Below are positions 15,779 to 24,192 of a stretch of 64,000 bases of DNA, one piece after another (within the stretch, counting starts at the first letter, position 1; every line of letters begins with the position of its first letter). The notes beneath the pieces were generated by a model, which did no database searches, was not told where the DNA came from, and was given only the letters and a program-made list of their open reading frames with translations. Made by a program: the position numbers and the translations under genes. This stretch comes from Pseudomonas mandelii (GTDB taxonomy: Bacteria > Pseudomonadota > Gammaproteobacteria > Pseudomonadales > Pseudomonadaceae). The stretch covers positions 3,441,501 through 3,505,500 of the forward strand of contig NZ_LT629796.1 in assembly GCF_900106065.1 (NCBI RefSeq), read 5' to 3'.

Positions 15779-17143
15779 ATGAAAATAACAAAGAGTCTGT
15801 TCCACGCTGGAGTTCTGGGGCTTTCGCTGCTGGCGACCAGCGTCATGGCGGCAGTGCCTGCTGCCGAAGCGGACAAACTGGGCAAGAGCCTGACGCCGAT
15901 GGGCGCCGAGATGGCGGGCAACGCTGACGGTTCGATCCCGGCCTGGAAACCGATGGCGAAAAACGCCGGCACCGTCGACGGCAAAGGCTTCCTGTCTGAC
16001 CCGTTCGCCAGTGAAAAACCGCTGTTCACCATCACTGCGCAGAACGTCGACCAATACAAAGACAAGCTCGCTCCGGGCCAGTACGCGATGTTCAAGCGCT
16101 ACCCGGAAACCTTCAAAATGCCGGTTTACCCGTCCCATCGTGGCGCGACCGTGCCGGATGCCGTGTTCGCCTCCATCAAGAAAAACGCCACCAACACCAA
16201 CCTCGTGTCTGGCGGCAACGGCCTGGAAAACTTCGAAACCGCCGTACCGTTCCCGATTCCAAAGACCGGCGTTGAAGTCATCTGGAACCACATCACCCGT
16301 TATCGCGGAGGCAGCGTGACCCGCCTGGTGACCCAGGCGACGCCGCAACCTAACGGTTCGTACAGCCTGGTGTACTTCCAGGATCAGTTCGTGTTCCGCG
16401 ACAAGATGAAGGACTACGATCCGGCGAATCCGGGCAACATCCTGTTCTACTTCAAGCAGAAAGTGACCGCGCCGGCACGTCTGGCCGGTGGTGTGCTGCT
16501 GGTGCACGAAACCCTCGATCAGGTTAAAGAGCCACGTTCGGCGTGGGTCTACAACGCCGGTCAACGTCGCGTGCGTCGTGCGCCACAAGTGTCCTATGAC
16601 GGGCCGGGTACTGCGGCTGACGGCCTGCGGACCTCCGACAACCTGGACATGTACAACGGTGCGCCGGATCGCTACGACTGGAAACTCGAAGGCAAGAAAG
16701 AGATGTACATTGCCTCCGACAGCTACAAGCTCGATTCGCCGCAACTGAAGTACGACGACATCATCAAGGCCGGTCACATCAACCAGGACCTGGCTCGCTA
16801 CGAGCTGCGCCGGGTCTGGCATGTGGTGGCTACCTTGAAGGAAGGTCAGCGTCACATCTACGCCAAGCGCGACTTCTACATCGACGAAGACACCTGGCAA
16901 GCCGCGGTGATCGACCACTACGACGGCCGTAATCAACTGTGGCGAGTGGCGGAAGCTCACGCCGAGAACTACTACGACAAGCAAGTGCCGTGGTACGCCC
17001 TGGAAACCTTGTACGACCTGCAATCGGGCCGTTACCTGGCACTGGGCATGAAGAACGAAGAGAAGTCGGCGTATGACTTCGGCTTCACCGCGACCACCAG
17101 CGATTTCACCCCCGCTGCGCTGCGTCAGGACGGGGTTCGTTAA
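15779..17143 (+). CDS. DUF1329 periplasmic protein (LolB/BamB-like partner of DUF1302)
   Basis: 454-aa secreted protein with a signal peptide cut near SVMA-AVPAAEA (about residue 24). It lacks a lipobox, so it should be soluble in the periplasm. Matches DUF1329, an outer-membrane lipoprotein-sorting-like fold: segments GAEMAGNADGSIPAWKP, GQYAMFKRYPETFKMPVYPSHR, NAGQRRVRRAPQVSYDGPG and YIDEDTWQAAVIDHYDGR are visible. Follows the DUF1302 gene closely and is closed by a strong terminator, so the two form an operon. Probably works with the barrel to import or process a hydrophobic substrate for the upstream acyl-CoA ligase; that is inference from context. Confidence 0.85.
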   Translation: MKITKSLFHAGVLGLSLLATSVMAAVPAAEADKLGKSLTPMGAEMAGNADGSIPAWKPMAKNAGTVDGKGFLSDPFASEKPLFTITAQNVDQYKDKLAPGQYAMFKRYPETFKMPVYPSHRGATVPDAVFASIKKNATNTNLVSGGNGLENFETAVPFPIPKTGVEVIWNHITRYRGGSVTRLVTQATPQPNGSYSLVYFQDQFVFRDKMKDYDPANPGNILFYFKQKVTAPARLAGGVLLVHETLDQVKEPRSAWVYNAGQRRVRRAPQVSYDGPGTAADGLRTSDNLDMYNGAPDRYDWKLEGKKEMYIASDSYKLDSPQLKYDDIIKAGHINQDLARYELRRVWHVVATLKEGQRHIYAKRDFYIDEDTWQAAVIDHYDGRNQLWRVAEAHAENYYDKQVPWYALETLYDLQSGRYLALGMKNEEKSAYDFGFTATTSDFTPAALRQDGVR

Positions 17144-17171
17144 CCTGCACTGAACAGAGGCCGCATCCTCG

Positions 17172-17207
17172 AAAAACGCCCCGACTGGTTCGGGGCGTTT
17201 TTTTTTT
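17172..17207 (+). terminator. Terminator of the DUF1302-DUF1329 operon
   Basis: AAAAACGCCCCG and CGGGGCG arms around a 7-base loop ACTGGTT, followed by ten T residues. Confidence 0.92.
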
Positions 17208-17251
17208 GCCCGGATTTCTCACTGTGAATCTTCAGTGTCGATGACGGCCTA

Positions 17252-17340
17252 TCGCGAGCAAGCTCACTCCCACAGGTAACGCGCTCTTCCATGAGAACGC
17301 CGTCAACTGTGGAAGCGAGCCTGCTCGCGATGGACGCGAC
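17252..17340. repeat. REP pair, outward orientation
   Basis: TCGCGAGCAAGCTCACTCCCACAGG-like left arm and TGTGGAAGCGAGCCTGCTCG right arm are imperfect reverse complements, with CGCGA ends outermost. The rest of the 352-base gap 17144-17495 contains only the terminator at 17172-17207 and an AT-richer stretch at about 17375-17430 that may carry the promoter of the regulator gene. Confidence 0.75.
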
Positions 17341-17495
17341 ACGGGCTGTCAGGAAAACGCCATCTCAAGCCCCGCAACTTCTGCTTGTATTCTTTTTGTA
17401 GCCATTTGTAGCAATAACCTTCATTCCCTCTTCGTTTACCGATAGTCTGCGGACATCTGCAACGCCGCCACCCGCAATTCAAACAAGAGCCGGCC

Positions 17496-20234
17496 ATGAC
17501 TGATCTGTCCCCACTCCCGGGCCCTGCAAGCGTTGCCGTCGCGGCACTGGACGGGCGCTTTTTTCGGCCCCCGTTGCCCGACGGCCATGTGCTGCGGCCT
17601 CGCCTGTGCGAGCGCCTGAGTGCTGGCCTCGGTGGCAGGCTGTTGCTGGTCAGTGCACCCGCCGGGTTTGGCAAGAGCTCACTGGCGGTGGAGTTCTGCC
17701 AGGGGCTGCCGGCCCATTGGCACAGTCTGTGGTTGGGGTTGAGTCCTCGAGACAGCGATCCGGGGCGTTTCCTAGAGCGGTTGCTCGAAGGTCTTCAGGA
17801 TTACTTTCCGAAGCTCGGCAGCCAGGCCCTGGGTCTGTTGAAAATGCGCCAGCGCCATCAGCCCTTCGCCTTCGAAGAATGGCTGGACGGGTTGCTCGAT
17901 GAACTGGCCATCCACCTTTCGCCGATGACACCTTTGCTGCTGGTGCTGGATGACTATCACCTGGCGCAGGGTCCTGTGCTGGATCGTTGTTTGCAGTTTT
18001 TCCTCAATCATTTGCCCGATGGCTTGCTGGTCATGGTGACCAGCCGACAGCGTCCGGACTGGCATCTGGCGCGTTTGCGCTTGTCGCGGCAATTGCTTGA
18101 GTTGCATGAGCAGGACCTACGACTGACCCACGATGAAGCCCTCACGTTGCTCGATCGGCACAGCAGTTCATTGCGTGGCGAGGCACTGGAAAACCTGATC
18201 CAGCGCAGTGAAGGCTGGGTCGCCGGCCTGCGTTTCTGGTTGCTGGCGGCGTCCGAAGCCGGTACCGACGGTGCGTTGCCGCAGTCGTTGCACGGCGGAG
18301 AAGGGCTGATTCGCGATTACCTGCTCGAAGAAGTCATCGATTGCCTGCCCGCCGAAGTGCAGTCGTTCCTGTACGACACCGCGCCTCAGGAACGTTTTTG
18401 CAGCGAGCTCTGCGACGCGGTCCGCGAGGCCCATGACAGTGCCGAAATCCTGCGTTTCCTTCAGGCGCACCAAGTGTTTCTGGTGCCGCTGGACGAGCAC
18501 GGTCACTGGTATCGCTATCACCATTTGTTTTCCGACCTGCTGCGTACCCGGCCCGCCGCCCAGTCAATCGTGCCGGCCGCCAGCCTGCATCTGCGCGCCT
18601 GTCGCTGGTTCAATGCGCAGGGGTTGCTCGACGAAGCGGTGGAGCAGGCACTGCGCGCCGGACACCTGGACGTTGCAGCGAACCTGGTGCAAAACCTCTC
18701 TGAAGAACAACTGCTCGCCGAACAGAATGTCGGCATGCTGCTGCGCTGGAAGATGGACTTGCCCGACAGCCTGCTGATCAGCACGCCGCGCCTGATTGTG
18801 CTCTACAGCTGGGCGTTGGGACTGGCCTGTCAGCTGGACGCTGCCGAGGAGCTGGCGGCGCACTTGAGTCGTTTCCTGCCAGCCCCGTCGGCCACTGCGC
18901 AGAAGTCCATGCTGGCGCAATGGTTGGCCCTGAGTGGCATCATCGCCCGGGGGCGCGGCAATCGCGCGCTCACGCAACTTTACTGCACCGAAGCGCTGGA
19001 TAGTCTGCCGGCCAAGCGCTACGGGCAACGGCTGATGTGTCTGTCGACGCTGTCCAACCTGGCGATCGCCGACGGCGACCTATGGCGTGCACGCAGCTTG
19101 AACCGCGAATCGCTGGAATTGGCGCAACGGGTCGGCAACCCACTGTTCGAAGCGCTGGCCCATTACGACCGCGCACGTGTGCTGCAAGCGCGCGGGGAAA
19201 TCCTGCGCTCGTTGCAGGAGGTCCGTCAGGGGCTGCAACGCCTGCAAGGGTTATCCCCGCAACGGCTTTACGCCGTGCGTGCACGCCTGACCTTGTACGA
19301 GGGCTTTTTGCTGGCCGTGCGCTTGCAGCCGCAAGCCGCGCGGGTGCGTCTACAAGCCGGTTTGAATGAAGCCCGAGCCTGTCGCGATATCAGCGTGTTG
19401 ATCGGCCACTGCGTGATCGCCCGGCTCGAGGGCAGCAGCGGCGAGTTCGCCAAAGCCTTCGCCGAACTCGCCGAAGCCGAACGCCTGATGCACATCTGGG
19501 ACGTGCCGCCGATCTACTACCTGGCGATGATTACCCTGGTCAAATGCGAGCTCTGGCTGGCCCAGGGCCGTACCGATCTGGCCGAAGCCTGGCTGGCGCG
19601 ATTGGGACAGACCTACAACGGCGAGCACGCGGCAGCGCCGCCGGAATTCCATCCACAGCTGCCGCTGCATATCGAATTGCAGCAAGCCTTGCTGGAAGTG
19701 ATCCAGGGGCAGCCGATGCTGGCCGAGGGGCGTTTGAACGCGCTGCTTGAGCATGGGCAGAAATCGGGACGGCAAATGCTCAGCGTGATGGCGCTGACGC
19801 AGAAAATCACCCTGTTGCTTTCGGTCGGGCGTGAGCCCGAGGCGCGCAAGGCGTTTGCCCAGGCACTGGAAGCGGCAGCTGGTGGCGTCCTGCAACCGTT
19901 CGACCGATTGCTGGCCGAACACCCGGACTGGCTGCGCGGGCAACTGCAACTATGCGCTCCTACAGTCGTTTCGCAGGAACTGACCGAAAAACTACCAGCC
20001 ATGGCCGCTCGCCCCACACTGGAAGTATCCCCCGCAACAGAACAGCTCAGCGCGCGTGAACTGGCCGTCCTGCGCCTGATCGCCCAAGGGTGCTCGAACC
20101 AGGAAATCAGCGATCAGCTGTTCATCTCGCTGCACACGGTCAAGACCCACGCCAGTCACATCAACAGCAAACTTGGGGTTGAGCGAAGGACGCAGGCGGT
20201 GGCGCGGGCTAAAGAGTTAAGGGTGCTGGAGTAG
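17496..20234 (+). CDS. MalT/LAL-type LuxR-family transcriptional regulator
   Basis: 912-aa cytoplasmic regulator. N-terminal STAND ATPase-like part with Walker A SAPAGFGKSS (residues 53-62) and Walker B LLLVLDDYH (about 147-155), a winged-helix-like section ending in YRYHHLFSDLLR, a long helical TPR-like middle (about 370-830), and a C-terminal LuxR HTH from LSARELAVLRLIAQG to ERRTQAVARAKEL (about 851-910). ATP and an inducer, possibly an acyl compound, would switch it on. It lies downstream of the acyl-CoA ligase/DUF1302/DUF1329 genes on the same strand, so it is the best candidate for their regulator. The ribosome binding site is weak (AAGAG). Confidence 0.88.
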   Translation: MTDLSPLPGPASVAVAALDGRFFRPPLPDGHVLRPRLCERLSAGLGGRLLLVSAPAGFGKSSLAVEFCQGLPAHWHSLWLGLSPRDSDPGRFLERLLEGLQDYFPKLGSQALGLLKMRQRHQPFAFEEWLDGLLDELAIHLSPMTPLLLVLDDYHLAQGPVLDRCLQFFLNHLPDGLLVMVTSRQRPDWHLARLRLSRQLLELHEQDLRLTHDEALTLLDRHSSSLRGEALENLIQRSEGWVAGLRFWLLAASEAGTDGALPQSLHGGEGLIRDYLLEEVIDCLPAEVQSFLYDTAPQERFCSELCDAVREAHDSAEILRFLQAHQVFLVPLDEHGHWYRYHHLFSDLLRTRPAAQSIVPAASLHLRACRWFNAQGLLDEAVEQALRAGHLDVAANLVQNLSEEQLLAEQNVGMLLRWKMDLPDSLLISTPRLIVLYSWALGLACQLDAAEELAAHLSRFLPAPSATAQKSMLAQWLALSGIIARGRGNRALTQLYCTEALDSLPAKRYGQRLMCLSTLSNLAIADGDLWRARSLNRESLELAQRVGNPLFEALAHYDRARVLQARGEILRSLQEVRQGLQRLQGLSPQRLYAVRARLTLYEGFLLAVRLQPQAARVRLQAGLNEARACRDISVLIGHCVIARLEGSSGEFAKAFAELAEAERLMHIWDVPPIYYLAMITLVKCELWLAQGRTDLAEAWLARLGQTYNGEHAAAPPEFHPQLPLHIELQQALLEVIQGQPMLAEGRLNALLEHGQKSGRQMLSVMALTQKITLLLSVGREPEARKAFAQALEAAAGGVLQPFDRLLAEHPDWLRGQLQLCAPTVVSQELTEKLPAMAARPTLEVSPATEQLSARELAVLRLIAQGCSNQEISDQLFISLHTVKTHASHINSKLGVERRTQAVARAKELRVLE

Positions 20235-20322
20235 CGCATTTTCAAGATCTACCGGGTCCGCTAAATGACGGAATACGGTTTTGTGCCAAAATTGCCCATC
20301 CCTGTTTTCCGAGCATGCCCCG

Positions 20323-20964
20323 ATGTCCCAGCAGCCCACCCTGATCCGCGAAACCTTCCCTGTCGGCCCTTTGCAGTGCAACTGCACGATCATCGGCGAC
20401 CCGATCACCAAAAAAGCCATCGTCGTCGACCCGGGCGGCAACCACGAACTGATCCTCGCGCGCCTCGATGCCTTGGGCCTGAAGGTGGTGAGCATCATCC
20501 ACACCCATGCGCACCTGGATCACTTTCTGGCCTCCGGTCAGCTCAAGGAGAAAACCGGCGCGACCCTGCACCTGCACAAAGAAGATCAGTTCCTCTGGGA
20601 CAATCTGGAGATGCAATGCCAGATGTTCGGTGTGCCTTACACGCCGGTGCCGTCGCCGGATCGCTGGTTGGCCGATGATGAAGAGCTGGCTTGCGGTTGC
20701 GGCGTGGCGTTGCATACGCCGGGTCATACCCCGGGTTCCATGAGCTTTTGGTTTTCCGAGGCCAAGCTGCTGATTGCCGGTGACACGTTGTTTCGTCGCG
20801 GGGTAGGGCGTACGGATTTGTGGGGCGGCGATCAAGCGACCATCGTGCGGTCGATCAAGCAGCGACTCTATACGCTCGACGAAGAAGCAACGGTCGTGAC
20901 CGGGCATGGTCCGGACACGCGCTTGGGCGATGAAATGCGCGAGAACCCGTTTGTGCGGGCTTGA
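20323..20964 (+). CDS. MBL-fold metallo-hydrolase (glyoxalase II-like)
   Basis: 213-aa metallo-beta-lactamase-fold hydrolase. The metal motif THAHLDH has His62, His64, Asp66 and His67; further ligands are in LHTPGHTPGS, AGDTLFRRGVGRTDL and VTGHGPDT. It resembles the short YcbL-type glyoxalase II group, which hydrolyses S-lactoylglutathione or related thioesters and lacks the C-terminal glutathione-binding domain of GloB. The start at 20323 (MSQQPTLIRETFPVG) fits family alignments better than the in-frame start at 20281. No strong Shine-Dalgarno is seen. Single gene. Confidence 0.82.
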   Translation: MSQQPTLIRETFPVGPLQCNCTIIGDPITKKAIVVDPGGNHELILARLDALGLKVVSIIHTHAHLDHFLASGQLKEKTGATLHLHKEDQFLWDNLEMQCQMFGVPYTPVPSPDRWLADDEELACGCGVALHTPGHTPGSMSFWFSEAKLLIAGDTLFRRGVGRTDLWGGDQATIVRSIKQRLYTLDEEATVVTGHGPDTRLGDEMRENPFVRA

Positions 20965-21066
20965 AGGCAATCGACGGAATTTTCGTCGGCCAAAACGATC
21001 CAACACCCGCAAAGGTCCATTGCCTTTGTACGTTGCACCCCAGAATGCAAAAAGTAGGAGCTCTTC

Positions 21067-21798
21067 ATGTTCACCAAGCAGCGTTTGATTATTGTCGCTA
21101 CGGCTGTGGCCTTGCTGTCTGGCTGCGCCTCACCTAACCCTTATGACAACCAGGGCCAGGCTGACAGTGGCTCCACGGGCATGAGCAAAACCGCTAAATA
21201 CGGTGGCCTCGGCGCTCTGGCTGGCGCCTTGGCTGGTGCCGCCATCGGTCATGATAACCGGGGCAAGGGCGCGCTGATTGGCGCTGCCGTCGTGGGTGCT
21301 TCCGCTGCCGGTTACGGTTACTACGCTGACCAGCAAGAGAAAAAGCTGCGGGCCAGCATGGCCAACACCGGTGTCGAGGTGCAGCGTCAGGGTGACCAGA
21401 TCAAACTGATCATGCCGGGCAACATCACGTTTGCCACCGATTCGGCAAATATCGCCTCCAGCTTCTATCAGCCGCTGAACAATCTGGCCGGCTCGCTGAA
21501 GGAGTTCAGCCAGAACCAGATCGAAATCGTCGGCTACACCGATAGCACCGGCAGCCGCCAGCACAACATGGACCTGTCGCAACGTCGTGCGCAGAGCGTG
21601 GCGACCTACCTGACCTCGCAAGGTGTCAGCGGCGCCAACCTGTCGGCGCGCGGTGCCGGGCCGGATAACCCGATTGCCAGCAACGGCGACGTCAATGGCC
21701 GGGCGCAGAACCGCCGCGTTGAAGTCAACCTGAAGGCGATTCCGGGTCAGCAGTACGGTGGTCAGCAACAGCCAGGTACGGTTCAGCAATACCCGTAA
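21067..21798 (+). CDS. OmpA-family lipoprotein (YiaD-like)
   Basis: 243-aa outer-membrane lipoprotein: lipobox LSGC with Cys20; a glycine-zipper segment of about residues 45-80 (GGLGALAGALAGAAIGHD and KGALIGAAVVGASAAG) that likely inserts in a membrane; and a C-terminal OmpA domain with NITFATDSANI, IVGYTDSTGSRQHNMDLSQRRAQSV and NGRAQNRRVEV, the peptidoglycan (diaminopimelate)-binding signature. A Gln-rich tail follows. It should tether the outer membrane to peptidoglycan. TAGGAG lies ahead of the ATG. Single gene followed by a REP pair. Confidence 0.88.
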   Translation: MFTKQRLIIVATAVALLSGCASPNPYDNQGQADSGSTGMSKTAKYGGLGALAGALAGAAIGHDNRGKGALIGAAVVGASAAGYGYYADQQEKKLRASMANTGVEVQRQGDQIKLIMPGNITFATDSANIASSFYQPLNNLAGSLKEFSQNQIEIVGYTDSTGSRQHNMDLSQRRAQSVATYLTSQGVSGANLSARGAGPDNPIASNGDVNGRAQNRRVEVNLKAIPGQQYGGQQQPGTVQQYP

Positions 21799-21817
21799 CA
21801 TCTGCGCAATAAAAAAC

Positions 21818-21909
21818 TGTGGGAGCGAGCCTGCTCGCGAAGGCGGCGTGTCAGACAACAATCAGGTTGGGCTGACACGCCGCCTTTCGCGAGCAGGCTC
21901 GCTCCCACA
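21818..21909. repeat. REP pair, inward orientation
   Basis: Near-perfect inverted arms TGTGGGAGCGAGCCTGCTCG and its complement, extended inward by AAGGCGGCGTGTCAG/CTGACACGCCGCC, so the arms pair over more than 35 bases. Lies between convergent genes (OmpA lipoprotein and ehuA). Confidence 0.88.
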
Positions 21910-21935
21910 TTTGGTTTTGGCCTGTCGCGACTTTC

Positions 21936-22730
21936 CTAGTTGGCTTCTTTTACCGCGCTGAGAAACGCGCAAGTACGTTCCTGTTGCGGGTGCTCGAAGA
22001 TCTGCTGCGGCGTGCCTTGTTCATGGATCTGGCCCTTGTAGAAGAAGCACACGCGATCAGCGAACTCCCGGGCAAACCCCATCTGGTGTGTGACCATCAG
22101 CATGGTCAGGTTGTGCTCGGCACCGAGTTTGCGGATCACGTTGAGCACTTCGCCGCACAATTCCGGGTCGAGCGCCGAGGTGACTTCGTCAAACAGCATG
22201 ACCTTGGGCCGCATCGCCAATGCCCGGGCAATCGCGACCCGTTGTTGCTGCCCGCCCGACAGTTGCGAAGGGTAGTGCCCCAGTTTGCTGCCCAGCCCGA
22301 CCAGTTCCAGCAAATCTGCCGCCCGTTCCCGCGCTTCGGCCGGTTTCATGCCGAGCACCTGCACCGGCGCTTCGATGACGTTTTGCAGCGCCGTCATGTG
22401 CGGGAACAGGTTGAAGCTCTGGAACACCATGCCGATCTTGCCGCGAACGCGACGGATATGCCGATCATTGGCCGGTACCAGCACGCCATTGCGGTTAGGC
22501 ATGTGGGTCAGCAGGTCATCCTCGATGCGGATCAGTCCGTCATCGATGCCCTCAAGCGTCATCAACACCCGCAGCAGCGTGGATTTGCCGGAGCCACTGG
22601 GGCCGATGATCGCGACTTTCTCCCCTGGCGTAACGTCCAGGTTCAGGTGGTCGAGTACGGTGAAATTGCCGTAACTCTTGGTGACGTCCTGGAAGCTGAC
22701 AATCGGCTTGACCGGATTGGGTTCATGCAT
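21936..22730 (-). CDS. ehuA: Ectoine/hydroxyectoine ABC transporter, ATP-binding protein EhuA
   Basis: 264-aa ATPase driving ectoine import with EhuB, EhuC and EhuD. Walker A GPSGSGKST, Q-loop FQSFNLFPH, ABC signature LSGGQQQRVAIA, Walker B KVMLFDEVTSALDPE and switch His in MVTHQMGFA. The insertion HMPNRNGVLVPANDRH before the Q-loop is typical of EhuA. The frame is open to an ATG at 22811 that overlaps the ehuD stop, which would add 27 Ser/Pro-rich residues; however, an AGGAGG sequence 8 bases before the ATG at 22730 makes the shorter form more likely. Last gene of the ehuB-C-D-A operon. Confidence 0.88.
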   Translation of the reverse strand: MHEPNPVKPIVSFQDVTKSYGNFTVLDHLNLDVTPGEKVAIIGPSGSGKSTLLRVLMTLEGIDDGLIRIEDDLLTHMPNRNGVLVPANDRHIRRVRGKIGMVFQSFNLFPHMTALQNVIEAPVQVLGMKPAEARERAADLLELVGLGSKLGHYPSQLSGGQQQRVAIARALAMRPKVMLFDEVTSALDPELCGEVLNVIRKLGAEHNLTMLMVTHQMGFAREFADRVCFFYKGQIHEQGTPQQIFEHPQQERTCAFLSAVKEAN

Positions 22731-22810
22731 GGCCGTGGCCTCCTGCGGATGCAGCGGTGACGGATGGCTGCGCCGGGAAAGGTCGGTAGGTGTCGAGAGT
22801 GGAGAAGTCA

Positions 22811-23467
22811 TTAGCGTAGCTCCAGGCGCACTTCAAGGCGCCGTACCAGATAAGCCAAGGCGATGCTCAGGGCGAGGAAAAACAGACCGACCATGGTGAT
22901 CGGCTCCAGGTAGCGGAAGTTCTCGGAGCCGATGTTTTTGGCCTGTTGCATGATTTCCACCACGGTAATCGCCGACAGCACCGGTGTGTCCTTGAGCATC
23001 GCCACCAGGTAGTTGCCCAATGGCGGCAGGATCGGCCGCAGGGCCTGGGGCAAGATGATGTTGCGGTAGGCGCTATAGGGCGCGATGTTCAGCGCCGTGA
23101 CCGCTTCCCATTGCGCTCGCGGCACGGCGTCGAGGCCACCGCGATACACCTCGGCGATGTAGCAGGCGTAATGCAGGCCGATGCCGAGAATCCCGACTTG
23201 CATGGCCGTCATGCTGACGCCGTAATTGGGCAGCACGTAGTAGAGGAAATACACCTGGATCAGCAGCGGCGTGCTGCGGATGAACTCGATCACCCCGGTC
23301 GCCGGCCACGACAACCAGACTCTGCGGCTGCGTCGGCCAATCGCCAGGAACAGCCCCAGGACAATGGCGATCAGGAAACCGATCAGGGTAATCCCCACGG
23401 TGTTGAGCGAAGCGCGCAGCAAATCGGGGAGGATTTGCCAGGCGTAGGTCCAGTCGAACAGTGTCAT
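22811..23467 (-). CDS. ehuD: Ectoine/hydroxyectoine ABC transporter permease EhuD
   Basis: 218-aa polar-amino-acid-type permease. About five membrane helices; the EAA loop that docks on EhuA is EAVTALNIAPYSAYRNIILPQALR (shown by EAVTALN...ILPQALR). FIRSTPLLIQVYFLYYVLP is the conserved HisMQ-type segment. The start codon overlaps the ehuC stop (ATGA) and has GGAGG upstream, so the two permeases are translationally coupled and probably pair as a heterodimer. Assigned to the ectoine importer through its SBP and the catabolic genes across the divergent promoter. Confidence 0.87.
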   Translation of the reverse strand: MTLFDWTYAWQILPDLLRASLNTVGITLIGFLIAIVLGLFLAIGRRSRRVWLSWPATGVIEFIRSTPLLIQVYFLYYVLPNYGVSMTAMQVGILGIGLHYACYIAEVYRGGLDAVPRAQWEAVTALNIAPYSAYRNIILPQALRPILPPLGNYLVAMLKDTPVLSAITVVEIMQQAKNIGSENFRYLEPITMVGLFFLALSIALAYLVRRLEVRLELR

Positions 23468-24123
23468 GACAGACCTCCACGCATCCGCCCGCGAGCCAGA
23501 CGCCGCTCTATCTGGCGCATGCCGATATTGATGGCTTGCGCCAGGACGAAGTAGATCACCAGCGCCAGGCTGAAGATTTCCAGGGTCTGGAAGGTTGCCT
23601 GATCGAGTTGCCGGGCACGAAAGCTCAGGTCCGACAACGTGATCAGCGACACCAGCGAGGTGTTTTTCAGCAATTCGATCAGCAGGTTGGTGCCGGGTGG
23701 GATGGCCGCAAGTAAGGCCTGCGGCAGGATGATCCGCCGAAAGCGTTTGTAGCCGCTGAAGTTCAGCGCCGTGGACGCTTCGTACTGACCTTTGGCGACC
23801 GAGCTGATCGCGCCGCGCATCACCTCGGCGCCGTAAGCGCCGATGTGCAGGCCGAGGCCGACAATGGCCACGCTGTAGGGGCTCAGCTCAATATTGAACG
23901 GCGGCAACGGCAGCACAAAAAACAGCCAGAACAATTGCACCAGCAACGACGTGCCGCGGAACACTTCAATGTAAGCAATCGAAAACCAGCGCAGTGCCCG
24001 CCATGGCGACATGCGCCCGAGTGCCGCCAGAATGGCGGCGACAATCGCCAGCAGCGAGCCGAAGAATGTCACCTGGAGGGTTACCCAGGCGCCTTGTATC
24101 AACAGCGGAAGTAATTCACCCAT
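23464..24123 (-). CDS. ehuC: Ectoine/hydroxyectoine ABC transporter permease EhuC
   Basis: 219-aa permease, partner of EhuD. Conserved segments: YIEVFRGTSLLVQLFWLFFVLP, the EAA loop EASTALNFSGYKRFRRIILPQ, and a PPGTNLLIELLKNTSLVSLI helix typical of the HisMQ family. About five membrane helices and a basic C-terminal tail. ATG at 24123 with AGGTTG upstream; ends in an ATGA overlap with ehuD. It follows ehuB after 69 bases. Confidence 0.87.
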   Translation of the reverse strand: MGELLPLLIQGAWVTLQVTFFGSLLAIVAAILAALGRMSPWRALRWFSIAYIEVFRGTSLLVQLFWLFFVLPLPPFNIELSPYSVAIVGLGLHIGAYGAEVMRGAISSVAKGQYEASTALNFSGYKRFRRIILPQALLAAIPPGTNLLIELLKNTSLVSLITLSDLSFRARQLDQATFQTLEIFSLALVIYFVLAQAINIGMRQIERRLARGRMRGGLS

Positions 24124-24192
24124 GATTCAACCTGGCCATCCGGAGTAAGCAGGGGAAATAGGCATCGCGCCGTGGCGCCATGCCTGTTTCGA

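Noticed and set aside
13870..16095. Very long minus-strand open frame (741 codons) opposite the DUF1302 gene
   Set aside because: It is an antisense shadow of a GC-rich gene: composition is Val/Arg/His-rich without domain character, it has no ribosome binding site, and the plus-strand gene has a signal peptide and a clear family match.
21818..21909. REP pairs as CRISPR repeats
   Set aside because: They are isolated inverted pairs kilobases apart, without regular spacers or cas genes.
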